Shown: positions 52,001-60,345, counted from the first letter of the stretch. The stretch is 64,000 nt of DNA from JAVBLY01 sp031553035 (GCA_031553035.1 JAVBLY010000006.1:124001-188000), one strand, 5' to 3'. Translations and numbers: made by a program. The notes: generated by a model not told the origin, from the letters alone.

Positions 52001-52756
52001 ATAATCTCAGTAAAAAATGCCGATGGCGAAGAAAAGGAATACAGCGTACCATACGGTTTCAGGATCATAGTTGGCAAAGGCGATACGGTTGAAGCCGGAG
52101 AAGCAATGACATCCGGACCTCTTAATCCTAAAGATATTCTGAGACTCAGAGGTGAAGAAGGTGTTTACCAGTATCTTCTCAAAGAAGTCCAGAGAGTATA
52201 TAAACTGCAGGGTGTTGATATCAATGATAAGCACGTTGAAATAATTGTCAGCCAGATGCTGTCCAAATTCAAGATCGACGAAGCGGGAGACACAGCACTT
52301 CTGCCGGGTGGACTTTATAGCAAATCCGAACTGGATGGTGCCAATGGCAAACTTGAAGAGGGACAGATTCCTGCAAGCGGTAAAAGAGAACTACTTGGTA
52401 TCACAAAGGCATCTCTTGCTACAAACTCATTCCTGTCAGCAGCATCTTTCCAGGAAACCACAAGAGTTCTGACTGATGCAGCTATCAAAGGAAAGACAGA
52501 TTACCTTCTGGGACTCAAGGAGAATGTTATCATCGGTAAACTGATACCTGCGGGAACAGGCATGAAGAGATACAAGAATGTTGATGTGGATTATGGAATA
52601 AACGAGCAGTATATGATCGAGCCCCAGTTGGATGACGAAGATGAAGACATGGATAGCGAAGAAGTAGCGGAGCTTCTGTCCAAGACAGAGATCCCCGACG
52701 AAATGCCACCGGGATTCGGTGAAGTAAATCTGAATCAGCCCGAAAGTGACAATTAA
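49097..52756 (+). CDS. rpoC: DNA-directed RNA polymerase beta' subunit
   Basis: The beta' subunit (1219 residues, usual length) carries the catalytic NADFDGDQMAVH motif near residue 445, whose aspartates bind magnesium. The N-terminal zinc site is CHCGKYKRIRYKGIICDRC near residue 57; a second cysteine set is CHSDTGICAKCYGRN near 870. LLGKRVDYSGRSVIVVGP and TFHTGGVAGGDITQGLPRVEELFEAR are also present. The start is TTG at 49097 with AAGGGAG six bases upstream. An unusual start codon in so highly expressed a gene is noteworthy but well supported, since the next residues align with the family N-terminus. Confidence 0.97.
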   Translation: MNELNNFEALRISLASTEKIKSWSRGVVKKPETINYRTLKPEKDGLFCEKIFGPTKDWECHCGKYKRIRYKGIICDRCGVEVTKAKVRRERMGHIELAAPVSHIWYFKGIPSRIGLVLDLSPKNLEKILYFAAYIVTEPGETDLNEKDILSEDQYREYKDNFRDSFKAGMGAEAIRELLAKIDLDELSVELREKLKTATGQKKIKIVRRLEAIEALRASGNKPEWMILEVIPVIPPDIRPMVQLDGGRFATSDLNDLYRRVINRNNRLLRLLNLNAPDIIVRNEKRMLQEAVDALIDNGRRGRPVTGPGSRPLKSLSDMLKGKQGRFRQNLLGKRVDYSGRSVIVVGPELKFYQCGLPKRMALELFKPFIMKELVENEYAHNIKSAKRMVDKIRPEVWDVLDEVIKEHPVLLNRAPTLHRLGIQAFEPVLVEGKAIQLHPLVCTAYNADFDGDQMAVHVPLTVEAQAEARFLMLSVNNILAPKDGSPITTPTQDMILGSYYLTHPGVDERNTDAEKGDGKIFTDYEEMLMAYRTDAVGLHAKVKVRRFSGENDKRGQLIESTVGRFIFNEHIPQDLGFVNRIEDKHSLEIDFLCDKKKLGSIIDKCYRRHGNTKTALMLDRIKEMGFHYSTKAAVTISVQDMEIPDAKFTIIGAADKKVAQYDDAYNKGLMSEEERYNGVVKTWTQTTDEVTDALMESLDSLNNLYIMSHSGARGSKNQIRQIGGMRGLMANAVGKTIEIPIKANFREGLSVLEYFISTNGARKGLADTALRTAESGYLTRRLVDVSHNVIVREEDCGTDEGIEVKAFTQGKEIIEKLEQRIIGRTSINDIVHPETGEVIVEQNAEITEEDADSIAAAGIESVGIRSVMTCHSDTGICAKCYGRNLATGEPVNIGEAVGIQAAQSIGEPGTQLTMRTFHTGGVAGGDITQGLPRVEELFEARKPKVLAEICEEDGTVSSVKAGKDNKIIISVKNADGEEKEYSVPYGFRIIVGKGDTVEAGEAMTSGPLNPKDILRLRGEEGVYQYLLKEVQRVYKLQGVDINDKHVEIIVSQMLSKFKIDEAGDTALLPGGLYSKSELDGANGKLEEGQIPASGKRELLGITKASLATNSFLSAASFQETTRVLTDAAIKGKTDYLLGLKENVIIGKLIPAGTGMKRYKNVDVDYGINEQYMIEPQLDDEDEDMDSEEVAELLSKTEIPDEMPPGFGEVNLNQPESDN

Positions 52757-52857
52757 GATTTGCTGGAAGTTTATTCTTGATGAATCACTGACAATATGAT
52801 ACACTAATCGTTGGCTTTGTTGCTAATGCAAAGCCATTTGAAATAAATTCACGTAGT

Positions 52858-52967
52858 ATTTTTTGTTTAATGCAAGGCGCGTCGAACGATTACGAAATGA
52901 ACGTAGTGAACTACGTAATCGAGTAAGAGTGAGACAGCAACACAGCAGTAAGCGAAAAAGACAAGTG
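52858..52967 (+). repeat. Dispersed 110-nt intergenic element, copy 2
   Basis: It begins ATTTTTTGTTTAATGCAAGG and ends CAACACAGC, A-rich stretch, GACAAGT, as in copy 1 at 38189. The centre differs in sequence but again holds a hairpin (GATTACG..CGTAATC). It ends right at the rpsL ribosome site, so it lies inside the str-operon leader. Confidence 0.75.
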
Positions 52968-52988
52968 AGAAAGGAAAGGAGGAAATGA

Positions 52989-53405
52989 ATGCCGACAATA
53001 AATCAACTCGTAAGAGAAGGCCGAAAGAGTTCTGTAAAAAAATATACAGCACCGGCGTTGCTCAGAGGTTTTAATACCATTAAGAGAGTCCCGACAGACA
53101 GCAGGTCTCCCCAGAAACGCGGAGTTTGCACATCTGTTAAGACAGTAACGCCTAAGAAACCGAATTCAGCTCTTAGAAAAGTAGCCAGAGTTCGTCTCTC
53201 AAACGGAATTGAAGTAATCGCATACATCCCGGGAATCGGTCATAACCTGCAGGAACATAGTGTAGTTATGATACGTGGCGGAAGAGTCAAAGATCTCCCC
53301 GGTGTGAGATATCACATCATCAGAGGAATTCTGGACACTGCCGGAGTAGGCGAAAGAATGCAGGCCCGTTCGAAATATGGTACAAAGAGGCCAAAAAAGA
53401 AATAA
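52989..53405 (+). CDS. rpsL: 30S ribosomal protein S12
   Basis: S12 sits at the decoding centre and is the classic site of streptomycin resistance. It has 138 residues. TPKKPNSALRKVARVRLSNG near residue 55 contains the streptomycin-site lysine in its wild-type form, and IRGGRVKDLPGVRYHIIRG near 98 holds the second one. The ATG at 52989 has AGGAGG six bases upstream; an ATG four bases earlier is out of frame. It heads the rpsL-rpsG-fusA-tuf (str) group and is separated from rpoC by the dispersed element. Confidence 0.97.
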   Translation: MPTINQLVREGRKSSVKKYTAPALLRGFNTIKRVPTDSRSPQKRGVCTSVKTVTPKKPNSALRKVARVRLSNGIEVIAYIPGIGHNLQEHSVVMIRGGRVKDLPGVRYHIIRGILDTAGVGERMQARSKYGTKRPKKK

Positions 53406-53412
53406 GTAAATA

Positions 53413-53500
53413 ATCGGATACTAAAAACTAAATATGAAGTGCCCGTGATAATATATATCATTGGCACCACGGAGGGTGAAAGACCCCTACGAGTACCGAT
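53413..53500 (+). ncRNA. Candidate structured RNA between rpsL and rpsG
   Basis: A closing stem of nine pairs with one bulge joins ATCGGATACT (53413-53422) to AGTACCGAT (53492-53500). Inside are GTGCC (53439-53443) with GGCAC (53463-53467), an inner TGAT..ATCA pair, and GGG..CCC around TGAAAGA. The position equals that of the intercistronic S7-binding element of the E. coli str operon. I do not recognise it as a named RNA family. It may let S7 control its own translation, which is inference. Confidence 0.5.
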
Positions 53501-53559
53501 AAACAGTATTGTTTATGATATTATGAAGTATAAAGCTTTGTAAGAAGGAGGGAAGAGAC

Positions 53560-54030
53560 GTGCCAAGAAAAGGAAACGTTCCAAAAAGAGAAGTACTTCC
53601 TGATCCGGTTTATGGCAGTGTTGTTGTGACAAAGCTCATCAACAGCATCATGCTCGACGGAAAAAAGGGAGTAGCACAGTCTATCGTCTATGACGCCTTT
53701 GATCAGATCAAATCTGAAACAAGTGAAGAAGCCCTCGAAGTATTTGAAAAAGCTATGAATAACATCATGCCTGTTCTGGAAGTTAAAGCCAGAAGAGTCG
53801 GTGGTGCGAATTATCAGGTCCCAATGGAAGTAAGGCCCGAAAGAAGGCAGACTCTGGGACTCAGATGGCTCACAAAATACACTCGAGACAGAGGCGAGAA
53901 AAAAATGTCGGAAAGACTGGCAAAAGAATTGATGGATGCTGCAAACAGCACCGGTTCATCAGTGAAGAAAAAAGAAGATACACACAAAATGGCCGAGGCC
54001 AACAGAGCCTTTGCACATTACAGATGGTAA
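53560..54030 (+). CDS. rpsG: 30S ribosomal protein S7
   Basis: S7 initiates assembly of the 30S head and contacts E-site tRNA. It has 156 residues, the standard length. MPRKGNVPKREVLPDPVYGS at the N-terminus, RRVGGANYQVPMEVRPERR near residue 77 and KKEDTHKMAEANRAFAHYRW at the end are family sequences. The start is GTG at 53560 with GAAGGAGGG upstream. The gap of 154 bases after rpsL holds the candidate structured RNA. fusA follows by eight bases. Confidence 0.97.
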   Translation: MPRKGNVPKREVLPDPVYGSVVVTKLINSIMLDGKKGVAQSIVYDAFDQIKSETSEEALEVFEKAMNNIMPVLEVKARRVGGANYQVPMEVRPERRQTLGLRWLTKYTRDRGEKKMSERLAKELMDAANSTGSSVKKKEDTHKMAEANRAFAHYRW

Positions 54031-54038
54031 GGTAAAAG

Positions 54039-56102
54039 ATGGCAAGAGAATTTGAATTAGAAAAAACAAGAAACATAGGAATAATGGCTCATATCGATGC
54101 CGGTAAGACCACTACGACTGAAAGAATCCTCTTTTATACGGGAAGGACCCACAAAATGGGTGAAACTCATGAAGGCGGAGCAGTCATGGACTGGATGGAG
54201 CAGGAACAGGAGAGAGGTATTACCATAACTTCCGCTGCGACCACAGCCCAGTGGAACAACCACCGCATCAATATAATCGACACCCCGGGGCATGTGGATT
54301 TTACCGTTGAAGTCGAAAGATCCCTAAGGGTCCTTGACGGAGCGGTAACTGTATTATGCGCAAAAGGCGGTGTTGAGCCCCAGTCTGAAACTGTTTGGAG
54401 ACAAGCTGAAAAATATGGAGTTCCGAGAATTATATTTGTCAATAAGATGGATATAACCGGTGCTGATTTTATCAGAGTTGTTGAAATGGTCAAGGACAGA
54501 CTCAAAGCAAATGCAGTTCCTATTCAGCTGCCTATAGGTGCCGAAGAAAAATTCGTCGGTGTTATAGACCTTGTAGAAATGAACGCCAAAGTATACAAGG
54601 ACGACATGGGTCTTGATTTCGAAGTGGAAGAAATTCCCGAAGAGATGAAAGCCGCAGCTGAAGAATGGAGACATACAATGATTGAAGCGGTGGCAGAATC
54701 CGATGAGGATCTTCTTATGAAGTACCTCGAAGGAGAAGATCTGACCATAGACGAAATCAAAACTACGATCAGAAAGATGACTATTGAAAATAGCATGGTT
54801 CCTGTTCTTTGCGGTTCCGCATACAAGAACAAGGGTGTACAGCAGACACTTGATGCTGTGGTAGATTATCTGCCATCACCATTGGATATTCCTGCCATTA
54901 CTGGAGAGAATCCCAAAAACGGTGAAGAAGTCGAAAGACATGCTGACGACAAAGGACCATTTTCTGCATTGGCTTTCAAGATCATGGCCGATCCATTCGT
55001 AGGGAAGCTTGCATTTTTCAGGGTATATTCCGGGAGCCTCAAATCCGGTTCCTATGTATATAATCCTATTAAGGACAAGAAGGAAAGAGTCGGAAGAATA
55101 CTGCAGATGCATGCAAACAAGCGGGAAGAAATCGAAGAAGTCTATTCCGGGGACATTGCAGCGGCAGTAGGACTCAAGCTTACCACAACAGGCGATACTC
55201 TCTGCGATGACAAACATCAAGTAGTTCTGGAATCAATGGATTTCCCGGATCCCGTTATTGAAATCGCAATCGAACCAAAGACAAAAGCCGGTCAGGAAAA
55301 AATGGGACAGGCACTTGCCAAGCTTGCAGAAGAGGATCCCACATTCAAAACATATACCAACGAGGATACCGGCCAGACAATAATCGCGGGAATGGGAGAA
55401 CTGCATCTTGAAATAATAGTCGACAGGCTCCTACGTGAATTCAAAGTCGAGGCCAATGTTGGTAAGCCGCAGGTTTCATACAAAGAAACTATTACAAAGA
55501 ATGCTGATATTGACTACAAGTACGCTAAGCAGTCCGGCGGACGCGGTCAGTACGGACATGTCAAGATCAGAGTTTATCCGAGAGAACCTGGCGAAGGTTT
55601 TGAATTTAAGAATTCCATCGTCGGAGGGGCGATTCCCAAGGAATATATCCCCAAGGTCGAAGATGGTATAAGAGAAGCTATGCAGAACGGTCCTCTAGCC
55701 GGATATCAGGTAGTTGATATGGGCGTTGAATTATATGACGGTTCATACCACGAAGTCGACTCATCTGAAATGGCATTTAAAATTGCCGGTTCGATGGCGT
55801 TAAGAGATGCAATCAGACAGGCAGCCGCAGTACTCCTGGAGCCTATCTTCAAAATAGAAGTTACAGTTCCCGAGGAATACATGGGTGATGTCATTGGCGA
55901 CATCAACTCCAGAAGAGGCAGAATCGAAGGCTCTGACATGAATGCCGGTGCAGTTGCAATAAGAGGATATGTTCCTTTATCTGAAATGTTCGGATATGCA
56001 ACGGACTTGAGATCAAAGACCCAGGGCAGAGGCGTATATGTAATGCAATTTGACCACTTTGAAAAGTTACCTGACAATCTATTAGAAAAAATTAATAAGT
56101 AA
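54039..56102 (+). CDS. fusA: Elongation factor G
   Basis: EF-G is the GTPase that drives translocation on the ribosome. It has 687 residues. The G1 motif is AHIDAGKTTTTERIL near residue 17, with RGITITSAAT (switch 1), IIDTPGHVDF (G3) near 83, FVNKMD (G4) near 136 and a C-terminal domain including GQYGHVKIRVYPREPG near 490. It is of the housekeeping type, next to rpsG and tuf, and not a FusA2 or tetracycline-protection paralogue. Spacing to rpsG is eight bases. Confidence 0.97.
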   Translation: MAREFELEKTRNIGIMAHIDAGKTTTTERILFYTGRTHKMGETHEGGAVMDWMEQEQERGITITSAATTAQWNNHRINIIDTPGHVDFTVEVERSLRVLDGAVTVLCAKGGVEPQSETVWRQAEKYGVPRIIFVNKMDITGADFIRVVEMVKDRLKANAVPIQLPIGAEEKFVGVIDLVEMNAKVYKDDMGLDFEVEEIPEEMKAAAEEWRHTMIEAVAESDEDLLMKYLEGEDLTIDEIKTTIRKMTIENSMVPVLCGSAYKNKGVQQTLDAVVDYLPSPLDIPAITGENPKNGEEVERHADDKGPFSALAFKIMADPFVGKLAFFRVYSGSLKSGSYVYNPIKDKKERVGRILQMHANKREEIEEVYSGDIAAAVGLKLTTTGDTLCDDKHQVVLESMDFPDPVIEIAIEPKTKAGQEKMGQALAKLAEEDPTFKTYTNEDTGQTIIAGMGELHLEIIVDRLLREFKVEANVGKPQVSYKETITKNADIDYKYAKQSGGRGQYGHVKIRVYPREPGEGFEFKNSIVGGAIPKEYIPKVEDGIREAMQNGPLAGYQVVDMGVELYDGSYHEVDSSEMAFKIAGSMALRDAIRQAAAVLLEPIFKIEVTVPEEYMGDVIGDINSRRGRIEGSDMNAGAVAIRGYVPLSEMFGYATDLRSKTQGRGVYVMQFDHFEKLPDNLLEKINK

Positions 56103-56128
56103 AATAAACAGAAAGGAAGTATAGAACA

Positions 56129-57322
56129 ATGGCAAAAGGAAAATTTGAAAGAACGAAGCCGCACGTAAACATCGGAACGATCGGTCATATAGACCATGGA
56201 AAGACAACTCTGACAGCAGCGATAACAAAGACCTTACATCATAAATATGGATTCGGTGAAGACGTAGCATTTGACGAGATCGATAAAGCACCGGAAGAAA
56301 AAGAAAGAGGAATCACAATAGCGACTTCTCACGTAGAGTATGAAACCCCAAACAGACATTACGCTCACGTAGACTGTCCGGGTCATGCCGACTATGTAAA
56401 GAACATGATAACAGGAGCAGCTCAGATGGACGGAGCGATCCTTGTAGTAGCTGCAACAGACGGACCGATGCCCCAGACAAGAGAGCACATCGTACTTTCC
56501 CGTCAGGTAGGAGTAACGTACATAGTAGTATTCATGAACAAATTCGACATGGTAGATGACGAAGAACTTCTTGATCTAGTCGAAATGGAAGTAAGAGAAC
56601 TTCTGGATGCATATGATTTCCCTGGAGACGATACACCGATCTTCAGAGGATCAGCTCTTGAAGCCCTAAACAATCCGGACAGCGAATGGGGAGAAAAGAT
56701 AGTAGAGATGTTCGAAACAGTAGATACATACATCCCCGAACCGGAAAGAGACATCGACAAGCCATTCCTGATGCCTGTAGAGGACGTATTCTCAATCACA
56801 GGCAGAGGAACAGTAGCAACCGGAAGGATCGAAAGAGGACAGCTTCACACAAGTGATGAAGTAGAAATCGTAGGACTTTCCGACGAAGCCAGAAAAGTAG
56901 TAGTAACCGGCGTTGAAATGTTCAGAAAGATCCTTGATGATGCCCAGGCAGGAGACAACATAGGAGCTTTACTAAGAGGAATCCAGAGAACAGAGATCGA
57001 AAGAGGTCAGGTACTGGCAGCTCCCGGATCCATCAATCCCCATACAAAGTTTGAATCAGAAGTATACGTACTTAAGAAGGAAGAAGGCGGAAGACATACT
57101 CCGTTCTTTAACGGATACAGACCCCAGTTCTATTTCAGGACTACTGATGTAACCGGCGACCTTCAGCTTCCTGAAGGAACAGAAATGGTAATGCCCGGAG
57201 ACAACATCCAGATGACGATCAACCTGATCACACCTATCGCAATCGAAGAAGGACTTAGGTTCGCTATAAGAGAAGGCGGAAGGACTGTAGGTTCAGGAGT
57301 TGTTACAAAGGTCATAGAATAG
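56129..57322 (+). CDS. tuf: Elongation factor Tu
   Basis: EF-Tu delivers aminoacyl-tRNA to the ribosome. It has 397 residues. GTIGHIDHGKTTLTAA (G1) near residue 15, EEKERGITIATSHVEY (switch 1), HVDCPGHADYVKNMITGAAQMDGAILVV (G3) and FMNKFDMVDD (G4) near 132 are intact. The C-terminal GGRHTPFFNGYRPQFYFRTTDVTG is the tRNA-binding region. Note the G1 loop has GHIDHGK where most have GHVDHGK, a neutral change. A strong terminator ends the str group. Confidence 0.97.
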   Translation: MAKGKFERTKPHVNIGTIGHIDHGKTTLTAAITKTLHHKYGFGEDVAFDEIDKAPEEKERGITIATSHVEYETPNRHYAHVDCPGHADYVKNMITGAAQMDGAILVVAATDGPMPQTREHIVLSRQVGVTYIVVFMNKFDMVDDEELLDLVEMEVRELLDAYDFPGDDTPIFRGSALEALNNPDSEWGEKIVEMFETVDTYIPEPERDIDKPFLMPVEDVFSITGRGTVATGRIERGQLHTSDEVEIVGLSDEARKVVVTGVEMFRKILDDAQAGDNIGALLRGIQRTEIERGQVLAAPGSINPHTKFESEVYVLKKEEGGRHTPFFNGYRPQFYFRTTDVTGDLQLPEGTEMVMPGDNIQMTINLITPIAIEEGLRFAIREGGRTVGSGVVTKVIE

Positions 57323-57402
57323 TCAAAATCGAACAATCGAAAGATGTGGAATAACCTGGCGGTTATTCAGATCGATACTAAGAGCAACATGATTAGAATC
57401 AC

Positions 57403-57436
57403 AAACCCGTCGGAGCTGAGCTCCGCCGGGTTTTCA
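57403..57436 (+). terminator. Intrinsic terminator of the str group after tuf
   Basis: AACCCG..CGGAGC-TGA-GCTCCG..CGGGTT forms a long GC-rich stem followed by TTTC. Confidence 0.88.
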
Positions 57437-57748
57437 TCTATGCGGTGAGAGGGTCATCGCTGGGTATGAAATCCAGCTACATCTATGGAATTACTCCAAT
57501 TTTCTGCCAAAAAAACACCAATAAAGTTGCACTGATACATAGTCGGCATGAAAATAGGTTATCAACCGGCGAATAGTAAAAATCGATTGGCTATGGTTCC
57601 GTCATAAATACGTCGGTTGTGGGAGAATGCATTAATATATGGTAGGCGCAGATTTTTATCCAAAGTGTTGCAAATGCAACATATATTATTATGAATGTAA
57701 GATAATATACTAATTGCCTAGAAACTATATATTAATCGTTCTTTAGTA
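57437..57748. other. Gene-free AT-rich spacer before the adh control region
   Basis: More than 300 bases without a credible gene on either strand. The segment is AT-rich and shows no clear repeat. The Rex-like operators begin just after it. Confidence 0.5.
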
Positions 57749-57887
57749 ATGTTAAAAAAATAACACGCACTGTATTTGCATACTGCAGCCGAATTGTTAG
57801 AAAGATAACAAATTTACTCCAAAGCATTGACCGGGCACCAAGAATGTATTAGTATATACGTGTGATGTTTTGTTAAGAAAATGTCAC
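57749..57887 (+). promoter_or_regulatory. Three Rex-like operators upstream of the alcohol dehydrogenase gene
   Basis: Compared with the Rex consensus TTGTTAA-N4-TTAACAA: ATGTTAAAAAAATAACAC at 57749-57766 matches 11 of 14 fixed positions, TTGTTAGAAAGATAACAA at 57794-57811 matches 12 of 14 and is a near palindrome, and TTGTTAAGAAAATGTCAC at 57870-57887 has one perfect half-site. Rex is an NADH-responsive repressor of fermentation genes, and alcohol dehydrogenases are typical targets. Confidence 0.6.
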
Positions 57888-57940
57888 ACTGTTTAGGAAA
57901 CTTGTTATAGTTAAATGTAATGTTCCAAAAGGAGGAAAAA

Positions 57941-59011
57941 ATGGCTAAAATGAAAGGTTTAGCGATGCTAGGCATCAATAAGATCGGATGGATCGAGAAA
58001 GACGTACCCGCTTGCGGACCTATGGATGCTATATGTCAACCATTAGCATTATCACCATGTACATCTGACATTCATACAGTATGGGCCGGTGCACTAGGTG
58101 ACAGACATGACATGATATTAGGTCATGAGGCTGTTGGTGAAGTAGTTGAAGTTGGATCACTCGTAAAAGACTTCAAGCCTGGCGACAAAGTAATAGTACC
58201 TGCAATAACACCTGACTGGGATGCAGTTGCATCACAGAGAGGTTTTGCTATGCACGACCATGCTGCACTTGCTGGATGGAAATTCTCAAACTTTAAAGAT
58301 GGTGTATTCGGAGAAAGATTCCATGTAAATCAGGCAGACGGAAACCTTGCGCATCTTCCAAAGAATGCTGACCTCGAAGCATCAGTAATGCTTGCTGACA
58401 TGGTAGCAACAGGATTCCACGGCGCGGCTAATGCAGAGATCCAGTATGGCGACACCGTTGCTGTAATAGGAATCGGTCCTGTAGGACTGATGGGCGTTAG
58501 AGGAGCTGATCTCAGAGGCGCAAGCAGAATCATCGCAGTAGGTTCACGTCCCAACTGTATTGAAATAGCAAAAGAATATGGCGCAACAGACATCGTAAAC
58601 TACAAAGACGGCGACATCGTTGAGCAGATCAATGAGCTGACAAAGGCTAACGGCGAAGGTGTTGACAAAGTTATCATCGCCGGCGGCGACAATGATACAT
58701 TCGAACAGGCTGTTAACATAGTAAGACCAGCCGGAATAATATCAAACGTAAACTATCTCGGCGAGGGTGACTACATCAAGATCCCAAGAGCAGGATGGCA
58801 GCTGGGTATGGGTCACATCAGGATCACCGGCGGACTCACACCGGGCGGAAGATATTACATGACATATCTGTCAAGACTTATGGAATGCGGAAAGCTTGAT
58901 CCGGGTCTTCTTCTGACACACAGGTTCAACGGCTTTGATAAAGTTGAAGATGCACTTCTTCTCATGAAAGACAAACCAAAAGATCTCATCAAGCCAGTTG
59001 TTACTCTCTAA
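57941..59011 (+). CDS. adh: Zinc-dependent NADP(H) secondary alcohol dehydrogenase
   Basis: This medium-chain dehydrogenase interconverts secondary alcohols and ketones (or aldehydes and alcohols), disposing of reducing power in fermentation. It has 356 residues and matches the Thermoanaerobacter brockii/Clostridium beijerinckii type. Visible features are the zinc ligand cysteine in SPCTSDIHTVWAG near residue 37, GHEAVGEVVEVG near 59, AITPDWDAVASQRGF near 90, the Rossmann loop GIGPVGLMGVRGA near 175 and AVGSRPNCIEIAKEYGATDIVNY near 197, whose GSR suggests NADP preference. GGAGG before the ATG at 57941 is ideal. Three Rex-like sites lie upstream and a terminator downstream, so it is monocistronic. 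Confidence 0.92.
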   Translation: MAKMKGLAMLGINKIGWIEKDVPACGPMDAICQPLALSPCTSDIHTVWAGALGDRHDMILGHEAVGEVVEVGSLVKDFKPGDKVIVPAITPDWDAVASQRGFAMHDHAALAGWKFSNFKDGVFGERFHVNQADGNLAHLPKNADLEASVMLADMVATGFHGAANAEIQYGDTVAVIGIGPVGLMGVRGADLRGASRIIAVGSRPNCIEIAKEYGATDIVNYKDGDIVEQINELTKANGEGVDKVIIAGGDNDTFEQAVNIVRPAGIISNVNYLGEGDYIKIPRAGWQLGMGHIRITGGLTPGGRYYMTYLSRLMECGKLDPGLLLTHRFNGFDKVEDALLLMKDKPKDLIKPVVTL

Positions 59012-59030
59012 TAACAAAATAAACAAATCT

Positions 59031-59062
59031 ACAGGGTTGTCTGAAAAGACAGCCCTGTATTA
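59031..59062 (+). terminator. Terminator after adh
   Basis: ACAGGGTTGTCT (59031-59042), GAAA loop, AGACAGCCCTGT (59047-59058), then ATTAAATT. Confidence 0.75.
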
Positions 59063-59103
59063 AATTAATGCCATATCAGGTATTAGAAATGGAGTGAACG
59101 AAA

Positions 59104-59391
59104 ATGATAAAAGTAGTTGCAAAATTTGTCTTAAAAGACGGTACAAAAGATGAGGTCCTCGGGATTCTGGAAGAAATGATAGAAAAGACCCGCAAGGAAG
59201 ACGGCTGCATCAAATATGAATTATTCGAAAATCTCAATGACCCCAATACCATTTCCTTCATAGAAGAATGGGAAAACATGGACAAGCTCAACGCACATAT
59301 AGATTCAGAACATTTCCGGAGGATAATACCTTCTCTGGATGGATATAAGGCTGAGGATAATCCGGTGGATGTTTATAGGCAGATCAAATAA
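59104..59391 (+). CDS. ABM-domain protein (putative quinol monooxygenase family)
   Basis: This 95-residue protein fits the antibiotic biosynthesis monooxygenase (ABM) fold, a small ferredoxin-like dimer. It starts MIKVVAKFVLKDGTKDEVLGILEEMIEKTRKEDGCIKYEL, with NTISFIEEWENMDKLNAHIDSEHFR near residue 58. Members oxidise quinols or bind heme, but many in anaerobes have no known reaction. TGGAGTG precedes the ATG. It is flanked by terminators on both sides and is probably a single-gene unit; its neighbours give no functional hint. Confidence 0.8.
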   Translation: MIKVVAKFVLKDGTKDEVLGILEEMIEKTRKEDGCIKYELFENLNDPNTISFIEEWENMDKLNAHIDSEHFRRIIPSLDGYKAEDNPVDVYRQIK

Positions 59392-59427
59392 AACTTCTTG
59401 GGATATTGAATCAGAGATTTGAAATAT

Positions 59428-59469
59428 AAAAAGATGGCGCCACCTCATCACATGGCAGCCATCTTTTGT
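59428..59469 (+). terminator. Terminator after the ABM-domain gene
   Basis: AAAAGATGGC (59429-59438) pairs with GCCATCTTTT (59458-59467), then GTT. The rest of the interval to 59652 holds no gene that I can recognise. Confidence 0.75.
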
Positions 59470-59652
59470 TCGTTTAAATTGACTTGTCCATATTAAGATG
59501 ATAGACTCTTTATCATGAGGTATAACAAACCCGATGATAAGCACTGCCGATTCTTGCTGAATCAGAGATTTAGAGAACCTCAGTATTGAACCGACAAGCG
59601 GTTTCTTTCAGAAATCGGGTCAGGTGTCAGCACGAAAATCAGGAGGAAAATA

Positions 59653-60345
59653 ATGCGAGATATCAGGGCAAACATATACGGCGATTCGGTCATGAAGGGA
59701 ACTGTGCTCAGTGATGAGCTGACGGCGCATACTGTAATGGAAGAGACCCTGAATAAGATTCACACTAATCATAACATTACCGTTGCGAATAAGTCCAGAT
59801 TCGGCATAACCATATCCATGGGCAGAAAGCTTTTGGAGAGAGACATAAAAAAAGGCATGGAATGCGAGTATGCGCTGGTCGAATTTGGAGGCAACGACTG
59901 CAACTACAGATGGGAAGATATTTCAAAAGACCCGGATGGCTTTCACGAGCATCTTACACCTTTTTCGGAGTTCAAAGAAAACTACTCAGCCATGATAAGC
60001 ATGATACAGAAAAGGGGAATAAAGCCTATAGGTATGAGCCTGCCTCCTCTGGATGCGGAAAAGTACTTCAAATTTCTTGTCAGCAGAGGAAATGATATGA
60101 AGAATCTCATGAAGTGGCTCGGAGATGTGAGCACTCTTTACCGATGTCATGAGAGGTATTCAAATGCTGTCACCAAGATAGCCAAGGCGGCGGGCATACT
60201 CTTTGTTGATGTGAGAGAATATTTTCTGGACAGCCATAACTTCAAAAAACTCATGTGCATAGACGGTATACATCCCAATGAAGAAGGTCATAAACTGATC
60301 CACAGAGCATTTGACGAATATCTTACATTGAATTTAGCTGAATAA
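59653..60345 (+). CDS. SGNH/GDSL-family hydrolase
   Basis: A 230-residue cytosolic esterase or lipase-like hydrolase (no signal peptide). Block I is IYGDSVMKG with the nucleophile serine near residue 12. Block III is VEFGGNDCNYRWED near 80 (Gly and Asn of the oxyanion hole). Block V is CIDGIHPNEEGHKLIHRAF near 205, with the catalytic Asp and His. AGGAGG precedes the ATG. Its natural ester is unknown; carbohydrate or lipid deacylation are common in the family. The promoter of the following transporter operon lies within its last codons. Confidence 0.85.
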   Translation: MRDIRANIYGDSVMKGTVLSDELTAHTVMEETLNKIHTNHNITVANKSRFGITISMGRKLLERDIKKGMECEYALVEFGGNDCNYRWEDISKDPDGFHEHLTPFSEFKENYSAMISMIQKRGIKPIGMSLPPLDAEKYFKFLVSRGNDMKNLMKWLGDVSTLYRCHERYSNAVTKIAKAAGILFVDVREYFLDSHNFKKLMCIDGIHPNEEGHKLIHRAFDEYLTLNLAE

